A program made the position numbers and the translations under genes. DNA of 64,000 nucleotides from Fibrella aestuarina BUZ 2 (GTDB lineage Bacteria; Bacteroidota; Bacteroidia; Cytophagales; Spirosomataceae), in NCBI RefSeq assembly GCF_000331105.1, contig NC_020054.1:434001-498000 (forward strand). The letters are read 5' to 3'. This document shows, in pieces, positions 18,586 to 27,682 of the stretch. The notes under the pieces were generated by a model that was given only the letters and a program-made list of their open reading frames with translations, searched no databases and was not told the DNA's origin. Each line of letters starts with the position of its first letter. Positions within the stretch are counted from its first letter, which is position 1.

Positions 18586-19779
18586 ATGATGACCAACCTT
18601 CAGCAACTTCTTTCCCGCGTGCGGCCGGCCTTGCAGCCGCTGCTCGACGGGCTAATCCGCCTGACGCGCCGCGTCTTTGATGCCTATCGGAAATTCCCGA
18701 TTGCCTACACCGTCCTGAGCTACCTCTACCTGACGATGGCGTTTTCGTATTACCCCGTCATTGGCCACTGGCTCACGGGGTTTATGATGATGAGCCTGCC
18801 CCTGGCCATCCTGGCGGGTTTTGCCGCCTGCGTGTACCTGTTCGTTAAACGGCAGCAGCTGGTCGCCACGGCGGGCCTGGTATGGGTGCTGTTTTCGTTT
18901 ATGGTGACGAAACGGCTGGTCGGCATCAGCCCCGGCGAGCTTTCGCTGAATCAGGCCCAGACGCTCAACGTGCTCAGTTTCAACAGTGAAACATTTCCAG
19001 CTGGCGGAGAATCGACGTTTGATCTGGCTTCGCTCAAGGCTGATATCGCCTGTTTTCAGGAGTATTCGCCCAACGAACCCATCGAACAACAGTACGCCGC
19101 GACGTTCAAGAAGCTAACCTGCTTCGGCGACGTGCGGGAGGTGGGGCTTGCGCTCTTTTCCAAGTACCCGATCGTCAACCAGTATGGCCGCATCTGGGAC
19201 CGCACGCAGGGCCCCGATATCAACGGGTTCCTGTGCGCCGACATTGCCTACGGGGCCGATACCATCCGGGTCGTCAATGTGCATTTGTGGTCGATGGGGG
19301 TGCGGACCAATCAGGCGATGGACGCGTTGAAAAAAGGGCAATTAGGCGTTTTCTGCCACGAATTGGCTGATACTTTTGTCCGCCTGAAGGAAGGCTTTGA
19401 AAACCGCAACGCCCAGTTCCGCGAAGTCGAAACCTACGTGGTTGGCAGCCGGTATCCGGTGATTATTTGCGGCGATTTCAACGAAACGCCCATTGGCTAC
19501 TCCTACGGAAAGCTGAGCCAGAACTTCAAAAATGCGTTTGAAGAAGCTGGGGAAGGCCTTGGTTTCACGCTGAACCGCCACCCCTACTGCGTTCGGATCG
19601 ATCAGCAGTTCGTCAGCTCCGACTGGCACATCAAAGCCTGCCAGACGTTATCGGGTATTTCGTTCTCCGATCACTTCCCGGTATTGGCCCAATACGTACT
19701 CAAAAAGTCGATGCACGTACCGGCGACCATCGTTGCCCAACGTACCCAGCAGCTAGGCCACGCACTGGCTACGAAATAG
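18586..19779 (+). CDS. Endonuclease/exonuclease/phosphatase-superfamily membrane protein
   Basis: 397 residues. The N-terminal 115 residues hold about three membrane helices (SYLYLTMAFSYYPV, FMMMSLPLAILAGFAACVYLF, ATAGLVWVLFSFMV). The rest is an EEP-fold domain: LNVLSFNSETF (first strand with the Asn), DIACFQEYSP (metal-binding Glu), VVNVHLWS, VIICGDFNETP (catalytic Asp/Asn) and SGISFSDHFPVLAQY (catalytic Asp-His). Relatives act as phosphodiesterases, nucleases or lipid phosphatases, so substrate cannot be given. The active domain is probably on the periplasmic side. It starts 32 bases after the coiled-coil gene and may share its transcript. A REP-like hairpin (19806-19901) lies after its stop. 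Confidence 0.87.
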   Translation: MMTNLQQLLSRVRPALQPLLDGLIRLTRRVFDAYRKFPIAYTVLSYLYLTMAFSYYPVIGHWLTGFMMMSLPLAILAGFAACVYLFVKRQQLVATAGLVWVLFSFMVTKRLVGISPGELSLNQAQTLNVLSFNSETFPAGGESTFDLASLKADIACFQEYSPNEPIEQQYAATFKKLTCFGDVREVGLALFSKYPIVNQYGRIWDRTQGPDINGFLCADIAYGADTIRVVNVHLWSMGVRTNQAMDALKKGQLGVFCHELADTFVRLKEGFENRNAQFREVETYVVGSRYPVIICGDFNETPIGYSYGKLSQNFKNAFEEAGEGLGFTLNRHPYCVRIDQQFVSSDWHIKACQTLSGISFSDHFPVLAQYVLKKSMHVPATIVAQRTQQLGHALATK

Positions 19780-19805
19780 CGTCGGCAACGTACCTGAGAA
19801 GCTTA

Positions 19806-19901
19806 TTTTCTGTCATTCCGACGTGAGGAGGGGTCTTGAGGCATCCTAGCTCACAAGTCAGGAGGCGTTAAGATTCCTCCTCACGTCGGAATGACAGAAA
19901 A
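19806..19901. repeat. REP-like dispersed hairpin repeat, copy B
   Basis: 31-base arms at 19806-19836 and 19871-19901 match at 29 of 31 positions. Core GTCATTCCGACGTGAGGAGG is a variant of copies A and C. It stands between the convergent EEP and aldo/keto reductase genes and has T-tracts on both strands, so it can terminate both. Confidence 0.85.
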
Positions 19902-19923
19902 GCGGACCGCAAAAGCCACGTTC

Positions 19924-20958
19924 CTATTTGTACAGCTCTGGCACGAGCCCCAGATGCGGTGACTTGCGTTGGTGCCAGTAGGGGTACGTTGTTTCGCGGT
20001 CGCTGGCAGCGTCGAGGCGTTTTACCTGCTCGGTCGTCAGGTTCCAGCCAATAGCGCCCAGGTTTTGCTTCAGCTGCTCTTCATTCCGAGCACCAACGAT
20101 GACGTTGCAGACCGTGGGGCGTTGCAGCACCCAGTTGAGCGCCACCTGCGCGACAGTTTTGCCGGTTTCTTCGGCCAGTTGATCGAGCACGTCAACGATG
20201 CCGTACCAGTACTCTTCGGGAATCTGCGGGCCTTCGCCCCCACCCTGCGCAATCCGGCTATCGGCCGGCATCGGATTCTCGCGGCGATATTTTCCGCCTA
20301 ACCGACCAGCCGACAGCGGGCTCCACACCATCGTACTAACGTGCTGATCCATGCCCAGCGGCATCAGCTCCCACTCAAACTCGCGGCTCAGCAGCGAGTA
20401 ATAAGCTTGGTGCACCACATACTTGGCCCAGCCGTAGCGCTCTGATACCGACAACGCTTTCATCAAGTGCCAGCCCGAAAAATTAGAGCAACCAATGTAG
20501 CGCACCTTACCGCTCTGCACCAGATCATTTAGGGCGCTGAGCGTTTCCTCTACGGGTGTCCGGGCATCGAATCCGTGCATGAAGTAGATGTCGATGTAAT
20601 CGGTTTTGAGGCGACGCAGGCTGTCTTCGCAGGATTTGACGAGGTGAAAGCGCGACGAACCGAAATCGTTGGGGCCATCGCCCATTTTGAAGGTCGCTTT
20701 GGTCGAAATCAACGCTTTATCGCGCCGTCCTTCCAGCGCCGCCCCCAGAATTTCTTCCGACATGCCGCGCGAATAGACGTTGGCCGTATCGAAAAAATTG
20801 AGCCCGGCGTCCAGACACAGATCGACCATCCGGGTGGCCTCGTCGAGTTGGGTGCTGCCCCACGCTTTGAAAAACTCCGTACCGCCGCCAAAGGTGGCCG
20901 TACCAAAACTCAAAACGGGAACTTGTAGCCCCGAATTACCTAACTGTCTGTATTCCAT
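19924..20958 (-). CDS. Aldo/keto reductase
   Basis: 344 residues, a cytoplasmic TIM-barrel NADPH-dependent oxidoreductase. All four catalytic residues are present: D57 (FFDTANVYS), Y62, K87 (ISTKATF) and H128 (IYFMHGFD). C-terminal cofactor contacts include NVIVGARNEEQLKQNLGA. The start MEYRQLGNSGLQVPVLSFGT is the standard N-terminus. It resembles the AKR11/AKR12-like group (YghZ/Tas type); natural substrate unknown. It lies downstream of the transketolase-transaldolase pair on the same strand but is separated from it by a large hairpin, so it probably has its own promoter. Confidence 0.94.
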   Translation of the reverse strand: MEYRQLGNSGLQVPVLSFGTATFGGGTEFFKAWGSTQLDEATRMVDLCLDAGLNFFDTANVYSRGMSEEILGAALEGRRDKALISTKATFKMGDGPNDFGSSRFHLVKSCEDSLRRLKTDYIDIYFMHGFDARTPVEETLSALNDLVQSGKVRYIGCSNFSGWHLMKALSVSERYGWAKYVVHQAYYSLLSREFEWELMPLGMDQHVSTMVWSPLSAGRLGGKYRRENPMPADSRIAQGGGEGPQIPEEYWYGIVDVLDQLAEETGKTVAQVALNWVLQRPTVCNVIVGARNEEQLKQNLGAIGWNLTTEQVKRLDAASDRETTYPYWHQRKSPHLGLVPELYK

Positions 20959-20979
20959 TTCGTAACGTGCGTTAGAACT

Positions 20980-21043
20980 CGCTCAACAACAGCGTCTGAC
21001 TAACGCGAAATTGTATGCATTAGCCAGACGCTGTTGTCGAGCG
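20980..21043 (-). terminator. Large hairpin terminator after the transaldolase gene
   Basis: 24-base arms (20980-21003 and 21020-21043) match at 22 of 24 positions around a 16-base loop; the stem contains CAACAGCGTCTG-type sequence. It lies just beyond the transaldolase stop at 21062. No strong T-tract follows, so part of its role may be mRNA protection. Confidence 0.7.
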
Positions 21044-21061
21044 AATCAGTAAGTGACCGGC

Positions 21062-22174
21062 TTAGGCAACGCCCGTGGCCGATTTGGCTTTTTGCTCATC
21101 GATGGCGGCCAGCAGTTTGGCGTAGGGCTGGTTGAACTTTTCAATGCCCTCGGCTTCCAGCTGCTGACTGATCGCTTCCAGGTCGATGCCCGCGTTGGTG
21201 ACCCGGTCGAGCACCTGCATAGCCCCCTCCGTGTCCGATTCCAGCCGCGACGCCGCCTGCCCGTGGTCGCGGAAGGCGTCAAGCGTTTCTTTCGGCACCG
21301 TGTTGACCGTTTTGGGGCCAATCAGTGCTTCTACGTACTTCACATCCGAAAACGCCGGGTTTTTGGTGCCCGTACTAGCCCAGAGCAGCCGCTGTGGCAC
21401 CGCCCCTTTCGCCGCCAGCTTCTTAAACCGCTCGCTGTTGAAGGCCTCCTTGTAATGTTCGTAGGCCTTTTTGGCCAGCGCAATCGCGACTTCGCCCTTC
21501 AGTTCACCCAGCCCTTTCTCATCCAGCATCGGGTCAACGAGTACGTCGATCCGGCTGAGGAAAAAGCTGGCGACCGAGGCGATCGAATCCACGGGTTGCC
21601 CGGCCTCATCACGCGCTTCGAGCCCCGCAATGTAGGCTTCCACTACCGCCTGATAGCGTTCCAGCCCAAACAGCAGCGTCACGTTGATGTTGATGCCTTC
21701 GCTAATCGCCTGCTGAATGGCGGGGAGCCCTTCGGCCGTACCCGGAATTTTAATCATCACGTTCTCCCGGTCTACCGCCTTCCACAGCTCGCGAGCCTGC
21801 GCTATGGTGCCATCGGTATCGCGCGCCAACCAGGGTGAGACTTCCAGACTAACGTACCCATCGGCACCCCGTACCTCGTCTTCGTATACCGGCTTGAATA
21901 GGTCGGCTGCCCGCTGAATGTCGGCAACAGCTAAGCCATAGAAGATGGCTTCGTTGTCGTGGCCGTCCTGAGCGAGTTTCTGAATGTCGGCGTCGTAGTC
22001 GGACCCGCTGCTGATGGCTTTCTCGAAAATGGCCGGGTTTGAGGTCAGCCCCCGCACGCCGTCTTCGTCGATGAGCCGTTGCAACTCACCGGAGTTCATA
22101 ATGGGCCGGTCGATGTAATCGAGCCAGATGCTCTGTTCAAACTGGTGAATCTGTTTTACGTTGTTCGTTGCCAT
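21062..22174 (-). CDS. tal: Transaldolase
   Basis: 370 residues, non-oxidative pentose phosphate pathway: transfers the dihydroxyacetone unit from sedoheptulose 7-phosphate to glyceraldehyde 3-phosphate. Signature motifs are GLTSNPAIF (residues 42-50), YVSLEVSPWLA, and the Schiff-base lysine K142 in NVMIKIPGT. VTLLFGLERY and SVASFFLSRID complete the barrel. Length fits the longer transaldolase subfamily found in actinobacteria, cyanobacteria and Bacteroidota. It follows the transketolase gene by 34 bases on the same strand, so the two enzymes are probably made from one transcript, ending at the hairpin at 20980-21043. Confidence 0.95.
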   Translation of the reverse strand: MATNNVKQIHQFEQSIWLDYIDRPIMNSGELQRLIDEDGVRGLTSNPAIFEKAISSGSDYDADIQKLAQDGHDNEAIFYGLAVADIQRAADLFKPVYEDEVRGADGYVSLEVSPWLARDTDGTIAQARELWKAVDRENVMIKIPGTAEGLPAIQQAISEGININVTLLFGLERYQAVVEAYIAGLEARDEAGQPVDSIASVASFFLSRIDVLVDPMLDEKGLGELKGEVAIALAKKAYEHYKEAFNSERFKKLAAKGAVPQRLLWASTGTKNPAFSDVKYVEALIGPKTVNTVPKETLDAFRDHGQAASRLESDTEGAMQVLDRVTNAGIDLEAISQQLEAEGIEKFNQPYAKLLAAIDEQKAKSATGVA

Positions 22175-22208
22175 GCGTTTTGTGTTTGGCGTTTAAGGTT
22201 TTCGTTTT

Positions 22209-24254
22209 TCAGGATAGTACTTCTTTTTTCTCGATGCCGCCCGGTTGGCTGTTCAGGACCTTCTTGGCTTGCTCGACTACATTCTCGACTGTAAAGCCGA
22301 AATAAGCCAGGACCTCATCGGCAGGCCCCGACAGCCCGAAGCGGTTCATGCTGACGGTGGTGCCTTCGTCGGTAACGTATTTGTGCCAGCCCAGCGGTGA
22401 GCCCGCTTCCACGGCCAGCCGTTTGCGAACCGAAGGCGGTAACACTTCGTGGTGATACGCCTCATCCTGCTGCTCGAACAGTTCCCACGATGGCATGCTC
22501 ACAACCCGCGCCGCAATGCCCTGATTTTTGAGTTCGGCCTGCGCTTTCAGCACCAGCGACACTTCAGATCCCGTCCCGATCAGAATCAGCTCGGGGTCAC
22601 CATCGGCCTCGCTCAGGATGTACGCGCCTTTCTCGAGCCCACGTGCCGGATTGTAGTTGGTCTGATCCAGAATGGGCAACTCCTGCCGACATAAAATCAG
22701 CAGCACGGGCGTTTTGGGCGTCTGCATCGCTACGCGCCAGGCCTCTACTGTTTCGTTGGCATCGGCGGGCCGTAGCACAATGATGTTCGGAATGGCCCGG
22801 AGTGAAATTAGTTGCTCAACGGGTTCGTGCGTAGGTCCGTCGCCACCCACGCTGATGCTGTCGTGCGTAAACACAAACGTAGCGCGTGACTCGGCTAGGG
22901 CGGTCAGGCGAATGGCCCCACGCATGTAATCGGAGAAGTTCAGGAACGTACCCCCGTACGGATGCACGCCACCGTGTTGCGACAGGCCGTTGAGGGCCGC
23001 CCCCATTGCGTGCTCACGTACCCCAAACCACACGTTCGACTGCCCGTAGTGGCCGGGCTGGAAGCTCAGGTTGTCTTTCGTCGGCATCACGTTGGAGGAT
23101 GCCAGATCGGCCGAGCCCCCAAATAGGTATGGTACGGTTTGCTTAAGCGCCTCCAGCACCTTACCCGACGCCTGCCGGGTAGCCATGCCTTTTTCGTCGG
23201 GTTCAAACCGGGGCAGCTTGGCGTCCCAGCCGTCGGGCAACGTACCCGCGAACGACTGATCGAACTGTAAGGCTTCCGCCGCGAAGTCACCTTTATAAAC
23301 CGCAAACCGTTGGTTCCAATCGGCCTGTAGCTCGGCACCGCGTTGGCCCGGCTCCAGCAAATGCGTTTTCACCTCGTTGGGAATCACAAATGACTGATCG
23401 GGGTCGAAACCAAAGAATTCTTTCGTTTTCCGTAGGTTTTCCTCACCCAGCGGGCTGCCGTGCACTTTGCTGGTACCCGCTTGTGGGCTGCCGTAACCAA
23501 TCTGCGTCCGAACGGCGATGATCGACGGGCGGTCTGTCTCCTGCTGCGCCGCCCGGATCGCCGCTTCGATGGCGTCGAGGTCGTTACCGTCGGCCACGTG
23601 CTGTGTGTGCCAGCCGTAGGCATCGAAGCGCAGCATCCGGTCTTCGGTAAAGGCCAGTTCAGTGGGGCCGTCGAGCGAAATAAGGTTATCGTCGTAGAGG
23701 TAAATCAGCTTGCCCAGTTTGAGGTGTCCCGCCAGCGAGGCCGCCTCCGAGGCAATGCCCTCCATCAGGTCGCCATCACTGACGAGCGCGTAGGTGTAAT
23801 GATCGACGACGGTATGCCCGTCCCGGTTGTAGGTTGCGGCCAGGAAGGCCTCGGCCATCGCCATGCCAACGCCGTTGGCGAAGCCCTGCCCCAACGGGCC
23901 GGTCGTTACTTCCACGCCGGGCGTTAGGTTCGATTCGGGGTGGCCCGGCGTCTTGGAGTGCAGTTGCCGTAGTCGCTTCAGTTCGTCGAGCGGCAAGTCA
24001 TAGCCGTACAGATGCAGCATACTGTAAAGCAGCGCCGCCCCGTGCCCCGCCGATAGGATGAACCGATCGCGGTCAGGCCAATGGGGATCGTTCGGATTGA
24101 AACGCAGAAAGCGCGACCACAGCACGTAGGCCATCGGCGCGGCACCCAGCGGCAGGCCGGGGTGGCCGTTGGTGGCTTTCTGAATGGCATCGACGGACAA
24201 CAGCCGAATGGTGTTGACGCTCAGTTCGTCGAGGGAGGCAGGTTGGTTTGGCAT
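22209..24254 (-). CDS. tkt: Transketolase
   Basis: 681 residues when started at the ATG at 24254-24252 ([19 protein letters not shown]), which is the usual N-terminus; the 41 codons open upstream do not look like protein. Thiamine-diphosphate enzyme of the pentose phosphate pathway. Visible motifs are [41 protein letters not shown] (diphosphate/metal-binding GDG loop), [20 protein letters not shown] (pyrimidine domain) and the C-terminal domain with [12 protein letters not shown]. Two-carbon transfers here complement the three-carbon transfers of the transaldolase immediately downstream. Full length and intact. Confidence 0.96.
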   Translation of the reverse strand: MPNQPASLDELSVNTIRLLSVDAIQKATNGHPGLPLGAAPMAYVLWSRFLRFNPNDPHWPDRDRFILSAGHGAALLYSMLHLYGYDLPLDELKRLRQLHSKTPGHPESNLTPGVEVTTGPLGQGFANGVGMAMAEAFLAATYNRDGHTVVDHYTYALVSDGDLMEGIASEAASLAGHLKLGKLIYLYDDNLISLDGPTELAFTEDRMLRFDAYGWHTQHVADGNDLDAIEAAIRAAQQETDRPSIIAVRTQIGYGSPQAGTSKVHGSPLGEENLRKTKEFFGFDPDQSFVIPNEVKTHLLEPGQRGAELQADWNQRFAVYKGDFAAEALQFDQSFAGTLPDGWDAKLPRFEPDEKGMATRQASGKVLEALKQTVPYLFGGSADLASSNVMPTKDNLSFQPGHYGQSNVWFGVREHAMGAALNGLSQHGGVHPYGGTFLNFSDYMRGAIRLTALAESRATFVFTHDSISVGGDGPTHEPVEQLISLRAIPNIIVLRPADANETVEAWRVAMQTPKTPVLLILCRQELPILDQTNYNPARGLEKGAYILSEADGDPELILIGTGSEVSLVLKAQAELKNQGIAARVVSMPSWELFEQQDEAYHHEVLPPSVRKRLAVEAGSPLGWHKYVTDEGTTVSMNRFGLSGPADEVLAYFGFTVENVVEQAKKVLNSQPGGIEKKEVLS

Positions 24255-24454
24255 AGTAACATCCAACGTCTTACTAGTTAATGGGCAACGTGACCCTTCA
24301 TACCCTAACCTACGCTCAGAAAAATGGCTGAAATAATTAGCCACCGCCATCCCGCCTGACCACCATTCCGGCCTCATCGTCCGTTAGGTTACCCAGTAAA
24401 ACGAGCGAGTTTGGCAAGTAACCCCCCATTTGTGGCGCGCTCGACAGGGAGATT

Positions 24455-24487
24455 AAAGGCTTTATGTACTTTATACGTAAAGCCTTT
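24455..24487 (+). other. Perfect hairpin upstream of the amidohydrolase gene
   Basis: AAAGGCTTTA and TAAAGCCTTT form perfect 10-base arms around a 13-base loop, 33 bases before the ATG at 24520. It could be a leader structure, an operator or a terminator for upstream transcription; the sequence does not decide. Confidence 0.5.
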
Positions 24488-24519
24488 CTGTTTAGCCAAC
24501 ACCTGTTGTCACTCCGCCT

Positions 24520-25506
24520 ATGAAATTCTGTATACTACTGCTGGTCAGCCTGCTCGTGATGGGCAGCACCCTGGCCCAAACCACGCCGCCCAAACGGCCG
24601 CTACCCATCATCGACGTTCACGTCCACGCCATGAAGGTGAACCCGAGCTTTTCGCTTGAGATGTGCCCCTGGTTTTTACGCGACATGCCCGGCGGCGACC
24701 CCAATCAGCAGATGCGGGCGTTTCTGAACACCGAGTGCGTCGACCCGCTTCAGCCCGCCAAGTCCGATGCGGAAATGGAGGCGGCCGTACTGGCGACCAT
24801 GGAACGCCTCAACATGACCATCGTGGCCTACGGCGACCCCACTATCCTACGGCGCTGGAAAAAAGCTGCGCCCAACCGCGTGATCCCCGGTATCGGCATT
24901 AGTTCGCCCAACGAAATGACGGTAAAAGCGTTTACCGACTCGCTGTCCTCGGGCTTTTACCAGGTGATGGGTGAAGTCGCGCCGCAGTATCAGGGCCTCT
25001 CACCGAGCGATCCGTCACTGGATGGCTATTTTGCCGCGGCCGAAAAGCTGAACATTCCCGTGGGCATTCACATGGGCACGGGTGGCAATGGCATGGCCAA
25101 CCTAACGCAGATCAAATACCGGGCTTCACTGGGCCGGCCTTTTCTGTTGGAAGATATGCTGGCCAAGCACCCGAAACTCAAAATCTGGGTGATGCACGCA
25201 GGTTACCCCATGATCGATGAAATGATCGCCCTGATGGGTTCCAACGCCTACGTGTACGTCGATCTGGCGGGCTTCATCTGGAGCTATCCGCAGGCCGAAA
25301 TTCACGCCTACCTGAAACGGCTCGTACAGGCTGGCTTTGGCAAACGCATCCTCTACGGCACCGATTTCATGATGTGGCCCAAGCTGTTTGAAACCTCGAT
25401 CAGCGTGATCGAAAACGCCGATTATCTGTCCTTCGATCAGAAGCGCGACATCCTGTTCAACAACGCCGTCCGCTTCTTCCGGCTCGATGCCAGCAAGTTC
25501 AACTGA
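24520..25506 (+). CDS. Secreted amidohydrolase-family metal-dependent hydrolase
   Basis: 328 residues with a clear signal peptide (cleavage near TLAQ, residue 20), so periplasmic or exported. The TIM-barrel metal site begins IIDVHVHAM (H34, H36). Later candidate ligands are GIHMGTGG, VMHAGYPMIDEM and the aspartate in LYGTDFMMWP. This is the amidohydrolase_2-like group that includes decarboxylases and hydrolases of lactones or phosphotriesters; the substrate cannot be told. Single gene on the plus strand, downstream of a hairpin leader and divergent from the transketolase. It converges with the HpaI-type aldolase. Confidence 0.85.
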   Translation: MKFCILLLVSLLVMGSTLAQTTPPKRPLPIIDVHVHAMKVNPSFSLEMCPWFLRDMPGGDPNQQMRAFLNTECVDPLQPAKSDAEMEAAVLATMERLNMTIVAYGDPTILRRWKKAAPNRVIPGIGISSPNEMTVKAFTDSLSSGFYQVMGEVAPQYQGLSPSDPSLDGYFAAAEKLNIPVGIHMGTGGNGMANLTQIKYRASLGRPFLLEDMLAKHPKLKIWVMHAGYPMIDEMIALMGSNAYVYVDLAGFIWSYPQAEIHAYLKRLVQAGFGKRILYGTDFMMWPKLFETSISVIENADYLSFDQKRDILFNNAVRFFRLDASKFN

Positions 25507-25601
25507 TGCACGGTGGCTGCCGCCCGATCCGTCAACCAGGCGGCAGCCACACCATCAATTCGCCAGCTTACCGGGCAACGTACCTGGCCGTAACGCATGA
25601 C

Positions 25602-26360
25602 CTATCGTCGCCCGCTCACCTGCTGTACCAGCGCCCGCCCCGACTGCCAGATAAACGAGGCGTCGGTACCCACCGCTATAAACTGAACGCCGCTGGCCAG
25701 TTCGGCCTTGGCGGCTTCGGCCTGAAGCACGAACGTACCCACCGGCAGGCCGCGCTGAGCGCAGCCTGTTTTTACGCGCCGAATTGCCTCCTGCACGGCC
25801 GGATGCCCTACCTCGCCCAGCCGCCCCATGCTGCCCGACAGATCGTAGGGGCCGATAAATACCCCGTCGATACCCGGTACGGCCAGTATCTCGTCCAGCT
25901 GCTCGACCGCCCGAATGTGCTCAATCTGAATAAGCAGCGCCGTTGTGTCGTTGGCGGTCGTCACGTATTCGCTGAAGGTGGCTCCGTAACCATGCGCCCG
26001 GCCAATACCTACGCTACGACTCCCCAACGGTGGGTATTTTGCCCACTGCACGGCCCGTTGGGCTTCTTCGGCCGAATTGACCTGAGGAATAATAAGCCCG
26101 TCGGCTCCCAGGTCGAGCGCCTGTTTGATACAGACCGCGCTATTCTCGGCCACCCGGACAACCCCGCTGCACGTACCCCGCATGGCCTGTAGCAGTTGCT
26201 GGGCATCGGCAGGCGTCAGCGTACTGTGCTCCAGGTCGATAAACAGCCAGTCGAAGCCCGCCGCCGACAGCATCTCGCTGATTTGGGGAGCAGGCAGCGA
26301 TACCAACGTACCCAACAGGCCCGACGAGCCGCGTAGCTTCTGAGCGAAAGACAGTTTCAT
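25602..26360 (-). CDS. HpcH/HpaI family aldolase
   Basis: 252 residues; class II pyruvate-type aldolase that cleaves or forms 4-hydroxy-2-oxoacids using a divalent metal. Typical segments: LLGTLVSLPAPQISEMLSAA, FDWLFIDLEHSTLTPADA, VRVAENSAVCIKQALDLGAD, GLIIPQVNSAEEAQRAV, the IEHIRAVEQLDEILAV stretch with a metal-ligand Glu, and DGVFIGPYDLSGSMG. This pattern is that of HpaI/GarL/YfaU relatives, but the sequence does not pick among their substrates. It is divergent from engB, whose promoter lies in the 91-base gap. Confidence 0.92.
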   Translation of the reverse strand: MKLSFAQKLRGSSGLLGTLVSLPAPQISEMLSAAGFDWLFIDLEHSTLTPADAQQLLQAMRGTCSGVVRVAENSAVCIKQALDLGADGLIIPQVNSAEEAQRAVQWAKYPPLGSRSVGIGRAHGYGATFSEYVTTANDTTALLIQIEHIRAVEQLDEILAVPGIDGVFIGPYDLSGSMGRLGEVGHPAVQEAIRRVKTGCAQRGLPVGTFVLQAEAAKAELASGVQFIAVGTDASFIWQSGRALVQQVSGRR

Positions 26361-26420
26361 GTCACTAAAGTAATGCCCGGCCCGCCATAACCCCTTACTG
26401 AGTAAGGGGTAGAACAGCCG

Positions 26421-26447
26421 TTGTTGCAGCCCGATGCGTTATCTTTG
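26421..26447 (+). promoter_or_regulatory. Bacteroidota-type promoter of engB
   Basis: -33 TTG at 26421-26423 and -7 box TATCTTTG at 26440-26447, with a 16-base spacer. Only four bases separate the -7 box from the ATG at 26452, which suggests a leaderless or nearly leaderless mRNA and excludes an upstream start codon at 26434. Confidence 0.7.
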
Positions 26448-26451
26448 CACC

Positions 26452-27069
26452 ATGAAAATTCATCAGGCTGAGTTCGTTATCAGCAACTCCGATCCCGCCA
26501 AGTGCCCCAAACCCGACCGTCCCGAATACGCCTTTATCGGCCGGTCGAATGTCGGCAAATCGTCGTTGATCAACCGGCTGGTACAGCGTGATCTCGCCAA
26601 AACGTCGGGGAAGCCGGGCAAAACCCAGCTGATCAACCATTTCAGCATCAACAGTGGCAAACTGACGCCTAAAGGTGAAACGGCCTGGTATCTGGTCGAT
26701 TTGCCGGGCTATGGCTACGCCAAAGTGCCCAAAAACGTGCGCGACCAGTTTGCCGGCATGATTTCAACGTACCTGACCGGCCGCGAGAACCTGCGCTGCA
26801 TTTTTGTGCTGATCGACATGCGCATTCCGCCGCAACAGATCGACCTGGATTTCATTACCCGCCTAGGCGAAGAACGCCTGCCCTTCGTGCTGGTGTTTAC
26901 CAAAGCCGAGAAACTGAAATCGGGCGCGCGGTCAACGGCGCTGGAAATCTACCACGCCGCCGTCGCCCAGATCTTCGACACCTTCCCCACGTATTTCATC
27001 ACATCAGCCACTACGGGCGAAGGCCGCGACGAGATCCTCGCCTATCTAGACGACATGAACAAGGCGTAA
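26452..27069 (+). CDS. engB: Ribosome biogenesis GTP-binding protein YsxC/EngB
   Basis: 205 residues from the ATG at 26452 (MKIHQAEFVISNSDPAKCP), a standard start for this family; six extra codons upstream overlap the promoter. A cytoplasmic GTPase needed for large-subunit ribosome assembly. G1 is GRSNVGKSS, G2 lies around the threonine/serine segment KTSGKPGKTQ, G3 is DLPGYG and G4 is TKAEK, a variant of TKxD seen in several members. The C-terminal SATTGEGRDEIL contains G5. It is followed by the DUF5606 gene with its own -7 box. Very likely essential. Confidence 0.95.
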   Translation: MKIHQAEFVISNSDPAKCPKPDRPEYAFIGRSNVGKSSLINRLVQRDLAKTSGKPGKTQLINHFSINSGKLTPKGETAWYLVDLPGYGYAKVPKNVRDQFAGMISTYLTGRENLRCIFVLIDMRIPPQQIDLDFITRLGEERLPFVLVFTKAEKLKSGARSTALEIYHAAVAQIFDTFPTYFITSATTGEGRDEILAYLDDMNKA

Positions 27070-27132
27070 CGCCCTGGCCCCTAAAAAGTCATTCGTGCTG
27101 ATCGACAGTTCCCCAATGCCAACTCAGCGTCG

Positions 27133-27140
27133 TATCTTTG
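27133..27140 (+). promoter_or_regulatory. -7 promoter box of the DUF5606 gene
   Basis: TATCTTTG, a perfect TANNTTTG match, nine bases before the ATG at 27150. No convincing -33 TTG is seen. It supports the internal start codon and a very short leader. Confidence 0.6.
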
Positions 27141-27149
27141 CCCTTACAT

Positions 27150-27641
27150 ATGGAAGCATTAAAAACAATTGCCAATATCTCGGGCTATCCAGGCCTATAT
27201 CGCATTCTTAAACCGGGCCGGTCGGGTGTTATCGTCGAAACCATCGACGCTAAGAAAACCAAGACCATGATGGGGCCGCAAGCCCGCGTATCGGTGCTCA
27301 ATGACATCTCGATGTATGTCGACCGTCCCGATGCCCCCCAGAATGAACAGTCGGTGCCGCTCAGCGACATCCTGATGAGCGTAGCCGATACGTTTGGCGA
27401 CACGCTGCCCGTAACGGCCAAAGCCGACGGTTCGGAACTAGCCGACTTCATGGCGCAGGTGCTGCCCGATTATGACCGGGAGCGCGTTCGCGACGCCGAT
27501 ATCCGCAAACTCGTTAGCTGGTACACTATCCTGCGCCAGCACGCGCCGGAGACGTTCGAGAAAACGGACGAAGCCCCCGTTACCGACGAAGTAGCCTCCA
27601 ACGAATCAACGGCAGCCGAAGAAGACAAAGCGGCCGAGTAG
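27150..27641 (+). CDS. DUF5606 domain-containing protein
   Basis: 163 residues from the ATG at 27150 (MEALKTIANISGYPGLYRIL). The N-terminal 50 residues form the conserved DUF5606 core (ISGYPGLYRILKPGRSGVIVE, ARVSVLNDISMYV), typical of Bacteroidota. The middle is helical (PLSDILMSVADTFGD, RVRDADIRKLVSWYTILR). The last 30 residues are acidic and low in complexity (E, A, D, T), likely disordered. Function unknown. The gene lies between engB and purQ on the same strand; its own -7 box indicates separate transcription, perhaps continuing into purQ 41 bases downstream. Confidence 0.88.
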   Translation: MEALKTIANISGYPGLYRILKPGRSGVIVETIDAKKTKTMMGPQARVSVLNDISMYVDRPDAPQNEQSVPLSDILMSVADTFGDTLPVTAKADGSELADFMAQVLPDYDRERVRDADIRKLVSWYTILRQHAPETFEKTDEAPVTDEVASNESTAAEEDKAAE

Positions 27642-27682
27642 CCTGCTGCCCTTCAGCCGCCCCACAACCTGTTTTTTGCCTT